From Bacillus sp. FJAT-28004 (GTDB lineage: Bacteria; Bacillota; Bacilli; Paenibacillales; Paenibacillaceae): a stretch of DNA of 64,000 nucleotides. The position numbers were made by a program, and so were the translations under genes. Under the pieces are notes generated by a model. That model did not search any database. It saw only the letters and a list, made by a program, of their open reading frames with translations, and was not told the DNA's origin. This document shows positions 52,379 to 60,970 of this stretch, piece by piece; position 1 is the stretch's first letter; every line of letters starts with the position of its first letter. The DNA is taken from the NCBI RefSeq assembly GCF_001280845.1, contig NZ_LGHP01000001.1:2194435-2258434 (forward strand), given 5' to 3'.

Positions 52379-52657
52379 ATGGGAAAGAAACAGAAGAAAA
52401 TAACGTCATCAGCTCCAAGATCAGCTCCAAAAAACGAGCCGGACAATGGCTTGACGCTTAAGGATTTGCTCAGTAATGAGGTACTTGGCAAGTTAAAAGC
52501 ACAGGCTGATGATATGAAGCAAGCTGAGGCATTACGCAAAGAAGAGCTTCGCAAACAGGAAGAGGAAAAGAAAAAGCAGGAGCAGAAGCGTTTGGAAAAC
52601 GACTTCTCTTATTTGCTTGACAATAGTGATCCTAATTGGTCAAAGCATAAATCATAG
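52379..52657 (+). CDS. YqkE-like small charged protein (DUF3886)
   Basis: A 92-residue highly charged protein. Basic, proline-containing N-terminus, then LTLKDLLSNEVLGKLKAQADDMKQAEALRKEEL (in parts, about 26-58), a K/E-rich single helix (about 55-75) and the conserved-looking end NDFSYLLDNSDPNWSKHK. This layout fits the DUF3886/YqkE family, function unknown. AGGCAGGTG precedes ATG 52379; a terminator follows. Confidence 0.8.
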   Translation: MGKKQKKITSSAPRSAPKNEPDNGLTLKDLLSNEVLGKLKAQADDMKQAEALRKEELRKQEEEKKKQEQKRLENDFSYLLDNSDPNWSKHKS

Positions 52658-52696
52658 GATTATAGTCGTAGTTCAATAAGATAATCTGTTCTCGAT

Positions 52697-52723
52697 AAAA
52701 GCACCTTAGGGTGCTTTTTTTTT
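52697..52723 (+). terminator. Terminator after the YqkE-like gene
   Basis: AAAAGCACC (52697-52705) pairs with GGTGCTTTT around TTAG, followed by a run of T residues to 52723. Confidence 0.9.
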
Positions 52724-52772
52724 GTTGCGCATATGCCTAATGGGTTAAATTCAGCAATCCATATTTTTATAT

Positions 52773-52964
52773 TTACTTTTGACGAATTTCTTTTGACTCA
52801 AAATGCATGCAAGGTTTACCTGATGAACGAAGTACCATAAGGCTTGGCATTATGCTTGTCTTAAAACCAAAGGCTTTGCAACCTTTAGGGGCACTCGGCT
52901 CCCATGTTATAAAATAATGCTTGCATTTCATACAATCAATGCGATCATTCGTATTCATTTGCAT
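52773..52964 (-). CDS. Small cysteine-containing protein
   Basis: A 63-residue protein (61 if the second ATG is used) with CMKCKHYFITWEPSAPKGCKAFGFKTS and SSGKPCMHFESK segments (given in parts). Four cysteines in the order C-x2-C, C, C suggest a small zinc- or redox-site protein. Similar short proteins with CxxCxHF-type starts occur across Bacillota without known function. GAGGT precedes the ATG. It is read opposite to its neighbours and stands alone; the downstream side faces the YqkE terminator. Confidence 0.7.
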   Translation of the reverse strand: MQMNTNDRIDCMKCKHYFITWEPSAPKGCKAFGFKTSIMPSLMVLRSSGKPCMHFESKEIRQK

Positions 52965-53200
52965 ATGGATACCTCGAATATGATTTTGGATGTGGATTTG
53001 AACCGTAAACCATATTACGAAGGATGAGTGATAAAGTCAATCCTAAACGTTTAATAATACAGGACTTAGTATCACATTCGTATGTTTTTTATTAAAATTG
53101 TTACCATGCATACATAAATTTAATGAATCTGTAAAACATGCTAACAACAGTTAATCCAACGAAACGTTTGTAAACGGCTTTTTATTACTAAAATTCCTCC
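52965..53200. other. AT-rich intergenic stretch with decayed character
   Basis: No convincing gene. A small palindrome CGTTT-GT-AAACG lies near 53164-53175. Homopolymer-rich, likely holds the promoter of the small cysteine protein on the minus strand. Confidence 0.35.
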
Positions 53201-53281
53201 ATGTACGATAAGAGTATAACGCTATGTTTCGTGGTCGAAGCTGGTAGAAGCATCTGGAGCAAGGAAGTACATCAATTGCTT

Positions 53282-53482
53282 ATGCCGCTTATTGAAAATG
53301 AGTTGTGGAAATTGTGGAACAAAAAAAGTTTTTTTGTTATTGTGTTAATTATGCTTGCACTTATTCCGATTATTACATACGCTGAGCTGATGGTTATGAA
53401 TAAGTTATTGTCATTCGGTGTAAATCATGATGGTATCCAATGGCTGCAATTCAACTATACGTTGAAATGTTCGGTTAAGTAA
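53282..53482 (+). pseudogene. Truncated ABC-2-type permease start
   Basis: From ATG 53282 (AAGGAAG upstream) the frame reads MPLIENELWKLWNKKSFFVIVL and a membrane helix up to ITYAEL, which is how many ABC-2 permease subunits begin (cytoplasmic NE-x-x-K-LW helix then first membrane segment). The frame then loses similarity and stops after 66 codons; a permease needs about 240 or more residues. No ATPase gene is beside it. Read as a gene remnant. Confidence 0.5.
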
Positions 53483-53579
53483 GCATAGTGTGTTATCCTT
53501 ATATGTATCTCTTTTGGCAATGTGTAAAATAAAGCATCCTAAATGAGTATTAATTATTTTCATTGACGTTAATCTGAAA

Positions 53580-53719
53580 CCGGCTACTTATTAGAACAGC
53601 TTGCAACGATTTATCAAACTAAAGTGCCTGAGTTTTCCTTTACCGTGCTTGCGATTATTGGTATTCTTACACGAATCGTTTCCATAGGAGACTTTACGAA
53701 ACATGACAAATTGAATTAA
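53580..53719 (+). pseudogene. Remnant of a membrane protein C-terminus
   Basis: An open stretch without a start codon encodes ETGYLLEQLATIYQTKVPEF followed by the hydrophobic FSFTVLAIIGILTRIVSIGDF and a basic end, stopping at TAA 53717-53719. The order (soluble helix, membrane helix, short charged tail) looks like the end of a membrane protein. The family cannot be named with confidence. Confidence 0.35.
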
Positions 53720-53765
53720 AATAGCTTGAAGATACGGAAACGTGATTAAAGATAGGGGGACGCTC

Positions 53766-55736
53766 ATGTCTGAGCAAACAGATCTCTTCGCAAATACAGC
53801 GGCCGCAGACCGAAATTATGAGGCCGATGATATACAGGTGCTTGAAGGGTTAACCGCAGTAAGAAAAAGACCGGGCATGTACATAGGAAGTACAAGCAGC
53901 TCGGGTTTGCATCATCTCGTTTGGGAAATTGTCGATAATGCAGTAGATGAGCATTTGGCTAAATTTTGTTCGGCCATAGAAGTAACGCTGCATAAGAACG
54001 GCTCAGTAACCGTACATGATAACGGGCGTGGTATTCCTACCGGCATGCATAAGACCGGTATACCTACACCGCAGGTCGTTTTTACAATTTTGCATGCAGG
54101 CGGTAAGTTTGGCGGCAGCGGATATAAGAAATCCGGCGGTTTGCACGGCGTTGGTGCGTCAGTAACAAATGCTTTGTCGGAATGGCTTGAGGTCGATATT
54201 TACCGTGACGGCAAAATTCATAGACAACGTTTTGAATATTGGGTTGATGAAGCGGGGCGTGAGCATGTTGGTGAGCCCGTACGCGGCCTTGAGGTAATAG
54301 GAACTACGAATCGGACAGGCACTAAGGTTACTTTTAAGCCAGATGGACGTGTTTTTCAAAATGGTACGACACTAAGTTATGATACGCTGGCTGAACGTTT
54401 GCAAGAGATCGCATTTCTGAACTCAGGGCTGAAAGTAACGATTAAAGACGACCGCAGCGGCAAACAGGATGTGTTTCATTATGAAGGCGGAGCTCGCCAA
54501 TTCGTCCAGTTTTTGAACGAAGAAAAGACCGTACTGCATGATGTTATTCATTTTGCCAGTGAACGGGATGATATTGAGGTGGAGGTAGCCCTCCAATATA
54601 ATGACGGCTATACCGAGACGATAGCTTCATTCGTTAACTCAATTCCAACACGCGGCGGCGGTACACATGAAACTGGTTTTAAAACCGCTTATACTCGTGT
54701 CATGAATGATTATGCCCGCAAAGCATCGATGCTGAAGGAGAAAGACAAAAATCTTGAAGGCAACGATTTGCGTGAAGGCATGATGGTCGTAATTAATATC
54801 AAGATGTCTGAGGTTGAATTTGTCGGACAAACAAAGGATCAGCTCGGCAGCTCATCTGCACGGAGCGCAGTTGATGCGATCGTTTCTGAGAAGATGCAGG
54901 TATTTCTAGAGGAAAATCCTCAAATCGCCCAAATGCTGTTAAAGAAATCGCTTCAAGCCTCAAAAGCGAGAGAAGCTGCACGCAAAGCGCGTGAAGAAAT
55001 TCGCAGCGGCAAGAAGCGGAGCGAGAGCTCTAATCTAAATGGCAAGCTAACCCCTGCGCAGTCTAAGGATATAACGCGTACGGAGTTGTTTATTGTGGAA
55101 GGTGATTCTGCCGGAGGTTCAGCTAAGCAGGGCCGTGACTCGAAGTATCAAGCACTGCTGCCGCTTAAGGGAAAACCAATGAATCCTGAGAAGGCCAAGC
55201 TCATCGATATTTTGAAAAACGACGAGTATAAGGCAATCATTTCAGCAATAGGCGCGGGCGTAGGCTCGGAGTTTGTAGCAGAGGAATGCAACTATAACAA
55301 AATTATTATTATGACAGATGCGGATACAGACGGTGCTCATATTCAAGTGCTGCTTCTTACTTTTTTCTACCGTTATATGAAGCCATTAATCGATTTGGGA
55401 CGCGTATATATCGCTCAGCCGCCATTGTACAAAATTACTCGTAAATCCGGCAAGCTGGAGACGATACGCTATGCGTGGACGGATGAGCAGCTGCAAAACT
55501 ATTTGAAAGAATACGGTAAAAATTATGAGCTACAACGTTATAAAGGGCTTGGTGAGATGAATCCCGATCAATTATGGGAAACGACGATGGATCCTGAGAA
55601 GAGGACGCTTCTACAGGTACAGATCGAGGATGCTGCCAAAGCGGAGCGCAGAGTATCGACGCTTATGGGAGATAAGGTTGACCCGCGTAAACGCTGGATT
55701 GTTGAAAATGTCGATTTTATGGAATACGAGGAATAG
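53766..55736 (+). CDS. parE: DNA topoisomerase IV subunit B
   Basis: A 656-residue GHKL ATPase subunit. N-gate motifs: EGLTAVRKRPGMYIGS (about 27-42), EIVDNAVDE, DNGRGIPTG, GGLHGVGASVTNAL; Toprim motifs VEGDSAGGSAKQGRD (about 444-458) and MTDADTDGAHI. Pairing with parC directly downstream and the length identify ParE rather than GyrB. ATG 53766 follows GGGGGAC; an in-frame start at 53742 lies upstream of that site. With ParC it unlinks daughter chromosomes. Confidence 0.94.
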   Translation: MSEQTDLFANTAAADRNYEADDIQVLEGLTAVRKRPGMYIGSTSSSGLHHLVWEIVDNAVDEHLAKFCSAIEVTLHKNGSVTVHDNGRGIPTGMHKTGIPTPQVVFTILHAGGKFGGSGYKKSGGLHGVGASVTNALSEWLEVDIYRDGKIHRQRFEYWVDEAGREHVGEPVRGLEVIGTTNRTGTKVTFKPDGRVFQNGTTLSYDTLAERLQEIAFLNSGLKVTIKDDRSGKQDVFHYEGGARQFVQFLNEEKTVLHDVIHFASERDDIEVEVALQYNDGYTETIASFVNSIPTRGGGTHETGFKTAYTRVMNDYARKASMLKEKDKNLEGNDLREGMMVVINIKMSEVEFVGQTKDQLGSSSARSAVDAIVSEKMQVFLEENPQIAQMLLKKSLQASKAREAARKAREEIRSGKKRSESSNLNGKLTPAQSKDITRTELFIVEGDSAGGSAKQGRDSKYQALLPLKGKPMNPEKAKLIDILKNDEYKAIISAIGAGVGSEFVAEECNYNKIIIMTDADTDGAHIQVLLLTFFYRYMKPLIDLGRVYIAQPPLYKITRKSGKLETIRYAWTDEQLQNYLKEYGKNYELQRYKGLGEMNPDQLWETTMDPEKRTLLQVQIEDAAKAERRVSTLMGDKVDPRKRWIVENVDFMEYEE

Positions 55737-55748
55737 GGGGATTTCTGC

Positions 55749-58211
55749 GTGAGTATGCTGGAACAGTTTTTACCGGCGTTTTTGGAGGAAGTGGTAGGCG
55801 ACCGCTTCGGACGCTATTCAAAGTATATAATTCAGGACCGTGCCATTCCTGACGTTCGCGATGGTTTAAAGCCCGTGCAGCGTCGTATTCTATATGCGAT
55901 GTATGATTCAGGAAATACACCGGACAAGCAATACCGCAAATCGGCTAAAACAGTCGGCGACGTAATGGGTAACTATCATCCGCATGGAGATTCGTCTATT
56001 TATGAGGGTATGGTGCGGATGGCACAACCTTGGAAAATGGGACATCCGCTTGTGGATGGGCATGGAAACTGGGGCTCTCAGGATGATGATCCTGCAGCAG
56101 CTATGCGTTATACGGAAGCTCGTTTATCGCCAATTGCGATGGAGCTGCTTCGTGACATCGAGAAAAGAACAGTACAATTCAAAGATAATTTCGATAATAC
56201 GACAAAGGAACCGGTTGTGCTGCCATCGCGGTACCCTAACTTGCTCGTTAACGGAACTAGCGGCATCTCTGCCGGCTTTGCCACGGAAATCCCGCCTCAT
56301 AACCTGCGAGAGGTTATTGATGCTTGTATCGCCCTTATGGGAAGCCCAGAGTTAACGCTCGAAGAGCTTATGGCGTATGTGAAAGGGCCGGATTTTCCTA
56401 CCGGAGGCATTATAATGGGCGAAGAAGGCATTCGCGATGCTTACGCTACGGGTAAAGGACGTATCTACATTCGCGCCAAAACGGCTATCGAGGATATGCG
56501 CGGCGGCAGGCAGCAGCTTGTCATTACTGAAATTCCATATCAGGTCGTCAAATCACGTTTGGTTACCGCAATGGAAAACATTCGGCTAGAGAAGAAGGTC
56601 GAAGGCATAGCAGAAGTGCGTGATGAGAGCGGACGTAATGGCTTGCGCATCGTTGTTGAGTTTAAGAAAGATGCCGATGCACAAGGTATTTTGGCATATT
56701 TGTTTAAGAAAACGGATCTACAGGTAGCTTACAGCTTCAATATGGTCGCAATCGTGAACAAAACACCGATGCAGCTCGGTCTGAAGCAAATATTATCAGC
56801 TTATATCGATCATCAGAAGGAAGTAGTCACATTCCGCACGAAATACGATCTGGAGAAGGCTGAGGATCGCGCTCATGTGGTTGAGGGGCTAGTGAAGGCT
56901 CTCAACATATTGGATGAGGTCATTGCGACGATCAAAGCCTCCAAAAACCGTGGGGATGCGCAGGACAATTTGGTTGCTAAGTTTGGCTTCTCAGCTCGTC
57001 AAGCGGATGCTATCCTTACTTTGCAGCTATATCGCTTAACGAACTTGGAGATCACAACACTTGAGAAAGAGCTTAAGGAAGCGATGAAGAAGATTGCTTA
57101 CTTGAAATCGATCTTGGCTAGCGAAAAGAAGTTGATTGGTGTCATCAGGGATGAACTTCTCGAAATTCAAACGAAATACGGCATTGATCGTCGTTCTGTT
57201 CTGCGTGGTGAAATTGAAGAGCTTAAAGTTAACCTCGAAGTGCTTGTTACACCTGAGGATGTGCTGGTCACACTAAGCCAGGATGGCTATGTAAAACGGA
57301 CGAGCATGCTCTCGTTTACGAGATCAGGTGGCGAGCTGCAAAACGCAGGCGTCAAGGAAGGCGATTTCGTACGAGAATTACTTGAGGTCAATACGATTGA
57401 CAATTTGCTGTTGTTTACGCGCAAAGGTCAATATTATTTATTGCCTGTGCATCAAATTCCAGAGTTTAAGTGGAAAGATACAGGAACCGCGATTGTGAAT
57501 GTTGTTCCAATTCCTAAGGATGACTCTATAGTCAGTGTCATTCCAATCAAAGATATTTTGGCTTCTACTGCATCACTTGTATTTGTAACGAAACGAGGCC
57601 AAGTGAAACGGACGGAACTTAAGGAATATGCAACGACTAGATCCACGGCTGTTGCAGCTTGCAAGGTGTCAGAGGGCGATGAGATCATTCGAGTTGTGCT
57701 GAGCGACAGTTCGAAGCAAATCATGCTTATCTCCAAGCAGGGAATGAGTATCCGGTTTGCTGAGACTGAGGTTAATTCGATGGGTAGAGTTGCAACAGGC
57801 GTCAGAGGCATACAGCTTAAGGATGGAGACGAGCTTGTCACCGCGGAATGGGTTGCTGAGGATGAAGGCGAATTACTCGTCATTACCGACATCGGTTACG
57901 CAAAACGTACATTGCTTCTGGATTATCCAATTCAGGGCAGAGGCGGAAAAGGCGTCCAAACGTTCGAATTCAAAGAAGGCAAACGAGTTCGTCCAAATGG
58001 TTCATCGCTTGTAGGAGCTTATTATTGCAAGGCAGCGAAAGAAATCCTAGTGATAACTTCATCTGGGGCTAAGCTTTCAGTCACATCGGAGAAAGCGCCG
58101 ATTGAAGATCGTAAATCGATTGGCAAGCTCATTTTCCCTGTAGAGAAAAACGATGTTATTACGAGCACGCTTGCACGCTCCATCTCAGATACTAATCAAA
58201 AGGTCGATTAG
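55749..58211 (+). CDS. parC: DNA topoisomerase IV subunit A
   Basis: An 820-residue DNA breakage-reunion subunit. The catalytic Tyr is in [11 protein letters not shown] (about 116-126). The quinolone-determining region reads [19 protein letters not shown] (about 76-94), with the wild-type-like Ser and Glu. The C-terminal half holds six beta-pinwheel repeats ([65 protein letters not shown]). GTG 55749 follows TAGGGGG, 12 bases after parE. The 3' end overlaps a small antisense ORF by 20 bases. Confidence 0.95.
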   Translation: MSMLEQFLPAFLEEVVGDRFGRYSKYIIQDRAIPDVRDGLKPVQRRILYAMYDSGNTPDKQYRKSAKTVGDVMGNYHPHGDSSIYEGMVRMAQPWKMGHPLVDGHGNWGSQDDDPAAAMRYTEARLSPIAMELLRDIEKRTVQFKDNFDNTTKEPVVLPSRYPNLLVNGTSGISAGFATEIPPHNLREVIDACIALMGSPELTLEELMAYVKGPDFPTGGIIMGEEGIRDAYATGKGRIYIRAKTAIEDMRGGRQQLVITEIPYQVVKSRLVTAMENIRLEKKVEGIAEVRDESGRNGLRIVVEFKKDADAQGILAYLFKKTDLQVAYSFNMVAIVNKTPMQLGLKQILSAYIDHQKEVVTFRTKYDLEKAEDRAHVVEGLVKALNILDEVIATIKASKNRGDAQDNLVAKFGFSARQADAILTLQLYRLTNLEITTLEKELKEAMKKIAYLKSILASEKKLIGVIRDELLEIQTKYGIDRRSVLRGEIEELKVNLEVLVTPEDVLVTLSQDGYVKRTSMLSFTRSGGELQNAGVKEGDFVRELLEVNTIDNLLLFTRKGQYYLLPVHQIPEFKWKDTGTAIVNVVPIPKDDSIVSVIPIKDILASTASLVFVTKRGQVKRTELKEYATTRSTAVAACKVSEGDEIIRVVLSDSSKQIMLISKQGMSIRFAETEVNSMGRVATGVRGIQLKDGDELVTAEWVAEDEGELLVITDIGYAKRTLLLDYPIQGRGGKGVQTFEFKEGKRVRPNGSSLVGAYYCKAAKEILVITSSGAKLSVTSEKAPIEDRKSIGKLIFPVEKNDVITSTLARSISDTNQKVD

Positions 58212-58359
58212 GCGGATCAAATCGCTCAATTACCTCCAATATGGCTTCAAGCATGACCCACAATGGTACCAGCTCATCCGGGCGGTCCAGCCATTGTGGG
58301 TCTTTTATGATGCCGTATTTTTTGATTTTTTGAATGATTATTGCTTTTCTTTCTTCCAC
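58192..58359 (-). CDS. Candidate 55-residue protein antisense to the parC end
   Basis: Minus-strand frame from GTG 58359 (TAAGGAG 11 bases upstream) to TAG 58194-58192. The product is [20 protein letters not shown] then [20 protein letters not shown] and [15 protein letters not shown]: a basic helix, a W/P-containing turn and an acidic amphipathic helix, protein-like rather than random. It overlaps the last 20 bases of parC. A hairpin leader with GAAA loop lies upstream. The parC terminator hairpin falls inside its coding sequence. Family not recognised. Confidence 0.5.
   Translation of the reverse strand: MEERKAIIIQKIKKYGIIKDPQWLDRPDELVPLWVMLEAILEVIERFDPPNRPFD
58255..58306 (+). terminator. 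Terminator-like hairpin after parC
   Basis: GACCCACAATGG (58255-58266) pairs perfectly over 12 bases with CCATTGTGGGTC (58291-58302), 24-base loop, followed by TTTTAT. It begins 44 bases after the parC stop and lies within the antisense 55-codon ORF. Confidence 0.7.
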
Positions 58360-58391
58360 TGGGAGCACGCTCCTTACATGTTAAGCATGAA

Positions 58392-58429
58392 TAGACATAG
58401 CGCTAGGCTTTCGCCTTATTGTATGTCTA
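58392..58429 (-). promoter_or_regulatory. Hairpin leader upstream of the antisense small ORF
   Basis: On the minus strand TAGACATA (58429-58422) pairs with TATGTCTA (58399-58392); a symmetric 5+5 internal loop follows, then AGGC-GAAA-GCCT (58416-58405) with a GNRA-type loop. It ends about 33 bases before the GTG start. The shape suggests a structured 5' UTR; no known class recognised. Confidence 0.5.
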
Positions 58430-58474
58430 ACCCTGTCATAATGTTCAACAATATATCGATTAATAGCGCAAATT

Positions 58475-58519
58475 ATTAATTGGGTTAATCTTTTATTCGA
58501 CAATAAAGACTGCTATAAT
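58475..58519 (+). promoter_or_regulatory. Promoter and candidate MarR operator
   Basis: TATAAT at 58514-58519 is a perfect -10 box; the -35 region 17 bases upstream (TTTTAT, 58491-58496) is poor. The palindrome ATTAA-N5-TTAAT (58475-58489) directly abuts it, a fitting position for autoregulation by the MarR protein encoded 21 bases downstream of the -10 box. Confidence 0.5.
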
Positions 58520-58539
58520 AAATAACAAATAGGTGGAAA

Positions 58540-58968
58540 TTGACAGAGAGCGAGTGTGGGAGTATGGTGTCTGGAGAATTTACTCGATTATGGACGAAGC
58601 TTTCGCGTGAATGGAAAAACAATTTGGAACAGTCGCTTGCTCCTTTGACCGAAGGGCAGTTGAATGTATTAGAGTTGATGCTGCAGCATCAACCGATGAA
58701 GCCGTCGGATCTGCTCCAATATTTGGCTACTACGCCTGCTGCAATTACAACACTGCTTGATCGGATGGAACGAAATGAGCTCATTGAACGCACAAGGGAT
58801 GATCATGATCGAAGAATCGTGTGGGTTTCTGTATCAGAGAAGGGCAAAGCTGAAGCAGAGCGCGGTACAACGATTCGGACCGAAATGATCGAACAATCGC
58901 TGGACCGCATTTCCTCTCATAACCAGCAACTGCTGGTTTACTTGTTAGGCAAAGTTGCAAACTTATAA
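58540..58968 (+). CDS. MarR family transcriptional regulator
   Basis: A 142-residue winged-helix dimer. The HTH and wing are at about 48-100 (MKPSDLLQYLATTPAAITTLLDRME ... ERTRDDHDRRIVWVSVSEKGKA, in parts), with the MarR wing signature DDHDRRIVWV. Terminal helices form the dimer. The start is TTG 58540, 6 bases after AGGTGGA; ATG 58564 is an alternative without a good site. Target and ligand are unknown; it may control itself and the divergent minus-strand leader. Confidence 0.86.
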   Translation: MTESECGSMVSGEFTRLWTKLSREWKNNLEQSLAPLTEGQLNVLELMLQHQPMKPSDLLQYLATTPAAITTLLDRMERNELIERTRDDHDRRIVWVSVSEKGKAEAERGTTIRTEMIEQSLDRISSHNQQLLVYLLGKVANL

Positions 58969-58988
58969 ACATATTCTGATCATGCAGC

Positions 58989-60236
58989 TTATTTCATAGA
59001 ATCGAGCCGATTGCGCAACATATCGTAATTTTTCTGAAGCACATCATAGTCGGCTTTTGTTAACAAAGTATCGTTTGAAGCAGCTATTGTTTCTTCAATC
59101 GGCAATATGCGATATCGGTACGAACGATCTGGTTTGTACCGATGCACCCATGTAGGAATGGGTTCAACATCAGTTAAAGAAATAGTGCCGTCTGTCATGT
59201 TCTTACGAATATTAACTTTAAAAATAACTCCGTAATCCTTCGATTCGCCCCGCTGATTAGAAATGAAATTTCCCATAGAATAAATAATAAGTCCCATTTT
59301 TACATGACCATTCTCATCGGTTGTTTCAAACACTTCATATGGCTGGACGACATGGGGATGTGAGCCGGCAATAATATCTGCTCCCGCTGCAACAAGTGAT
59401 CGAGCCAGACGTTTTTGTTCATCGTTCGGTGTAATCTGATATTCGGTTCCGAAATGAAGAGAGATGGTAATGAAATCTGCACCTGCTTCACGTAGCCGTA
59501 TGATATCTGCTTTAATCTTTTCCTCATCAATCAGCGATACGAGGTAAGGCTTGCCATCTGGTATGGGAATACCGTTCGTACCATAGGTGTAAGCTAACAA
59601 TCCCATAACAATACCATTTTTTTCGATTAGGGCGGCTCGGTCTGCTTCCTCTTGCGATGCGGCTGTTCCTTTACTTGGAAGATCAAGCGCCTTTAGATTC
59701 TCAAGCGTGCGCAGCACGCCTGATTCACCTTTATCAAGCGAATGATTGTTAGCATTAGTTATCAAATTAAATCCAGCGTCCTTGAGAGCTTCACCAAGTT
59801 CAGTTGGAGCGTTGAAGGCTGGATAACCAGTATAGCCGTAATCTACACCTGCAATGGGTGTCTCTAGGTTGGCGATGACCCAATCTCCCTGCTCCAAAAT
59901 CGGCTTAACCTCTGCAAAAAAAGGCTTGAAGTTATAACGATTCGTGGTCTTGTCGAAAGCTCCGGGAAGCTGTGGCGTATGCATCATGATGTCGCCTACT
60001 GCCATCCACACGGCATCGGCATATACAGGCTCTGGAGGTGCTGTCGGTTCGGGTGATGGAGAAGGGGAGACGACTGCTATCTCAGTAGGAGTAGGTTCAA
60101 CTGAAGCTGTAGGGAACGAGTTAGCAGGTGCAGAAGCCCTCTCGATAATGGAGGGCATTAAAAATATAACCAGTAAGCCGAGTAAGCTTAGTACTAATAA
60201 TACAGATTGGGTTTTTCGGTGCCTTTTACGGCGCAT
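58989..60236 (-). CDS. CapA family protein (poly-gamma-glutamate capsule synthesis-like)
   Basis: A 415-residue protein with a basic N-terminus, one membrane helix (about 10-28, VLLVLSLLGLLVIFLMPSII), a P/S/T/E-rich extracellular linker (about 38-70), and a metallophosphatase-like PGA_cap domain (about 74-350): AVWMAVGDIMMH, ANLETPI, NANNHSLDKGESGV, ISLHFGTEY, AGSHPHVVQPYE. CapA aids poly-gamma-glutamate export in Bacillus, but capB/capC are not nearby, so a role in wall or polymer metabolism is all that can be said. Ends 21 bases from the convergent MarR gene. Confidence 0.88.
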   Translation of the reverse strand: MRRKRHRKTQSVLLVLSLLGLLVIFLMPSIIERASAPANSFPTASVEPTPTEIAVVSPSPSPEPTAPPEPVYADAVWMAVGDIMMHTPQLPGAFDKTTNRYNFKPFFAEVKPILEQGDWVIANLETPIAGVDYGYTGYPAFNAPTELGEALKDAGFNLITNANNHSLDKGESGVLRTLENLKALDLPSKGTAASQEEADRAALIEKNGIVMGLLAYTYGTNGIPIPDGKPYLVSLIDEEKIKADIIRLREAGADFITISLHFGTEYQITPNDEQKRLARSLVAAGADIIAGSHPHVVQPYEVFETTDENGHVKMGLIIYSMGNFISNQRGESKDYGVIFKVNIRKNMTDGTISLTDVEPIPTWVHRYKPDRSYRYRILPIEETIAASNDTLLTKADYDVLQKNYDMLRNRLDSMK

Positions 60237-60256
60237 TGGAATTTCGTCCTTCCTTG

Positions 60257-60970
60257 TTACGTATTGCTCAGCATACTGGAGGCGGCTTCAAGCTGCGAAC
60301 CAGACCACCAATTCCAAACATCAGAGCCGGCTGGAATGGAACGAAAGCTCATCCATTCCTTTGTTACAGGATGAGGAGTTGAAACCGAGGTTGACCATAG
60401 CGCGATTTCGGATATGCCGCTTGTTGGTTTCGCGCCGTATTTCAGATCGCCTACGAGGGGACAGCCGATATGAGCCAGCTGCGCTCTAATTTGATGAGGT
60501 CTGCCGGTATGCAGCTTCACAGCAATCAATGAATAACGACCAGTCACAGCTGCTATTTCGTATTCCAAAATAGCTTCTTTAGCCTCATTCATTGGTTTGT
60601 TATAGACAGTTACTTGATTTTGTTTGCTGTTTTTAAGAATATAATGAGTTAAACGCGCTTGCGGCTTACTTGGCGTACCTTGTACAACGCAAACATAAGT
60701 TTTGTCAAAATGTCGATTGCGAACCGATTCGGATAGTCTGGAGGCGGCTTTCGAAGTTTTGGCAAAAACCATAACGCCGCCAACCATACGGTCAAGACGG
60801 TGAACGAGGCCGAGAAAGACGTTTCCCGGCTTGTTGTATCGTTCCTTTATATCCTGCTTAAGCAGCGTCAGCATATCAGCATCACCTGTGTCATCCTCTT
60901 GAGAGAGAATGCCAGGTGGCTTTACGACAGCTATTACATGATTGTCCTCGAACAAAACCTTGATCGACAT
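60257..60970 (-). CDS. RluA family pseudouridine synthase
   Basis: A 237-residue pseudouridine synthase without an S4 domain. Motif II LGLVHRLDRMVGGVMVFAKT (about 54-73) has the catalytic Asp; KTYVCVVQG and VKLHTGRPHQIRAQLAHIGCPLVGDLKYG (in parts, about 151-179) are the conserved later motifs. The common family reading is HRLDR-x-T-SG; here MVGG replaces it. Target RNA unknown. Starts on the stop of the methyltransferase gene (TAATG). Confidence 0.9.
   Translation of the reverse strand: MSIKVLFEDNHVIAVVKPPGILSQEDDTGDADMLTLLKQDIKERYNKPGNVFLGLVHRLDRMVGGVMVFAKTSKAASRLSESVRNRHFDKTYVCVVQGTPSKPQARLTHYILKNSKQNQVTVYNKPMNEAKEAILEYEIAAVTGRYSLIAVKLHTGRPHQIRAQLAHIGCPLVGDLKYGAKPTSGISEIALWSTSVSTPHPVTKEWMSFRSIPAGSDVWNWWSGSQLEAASSMLSNT

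Noticed and set aside
53201..53281. Upstream extension of the permease fragment from ATG 53201
   Set aside because: The extra 27 residues do not resemble a permease start, and a better ribosome site precedes ATG 53282.
57452..57892. Long minus-strand open frame opposite parC
   Set aside because: Serine/threonine-rich, low-complexity product, no ribosome site; it is the mirror of parC beta-pinwheel codons.
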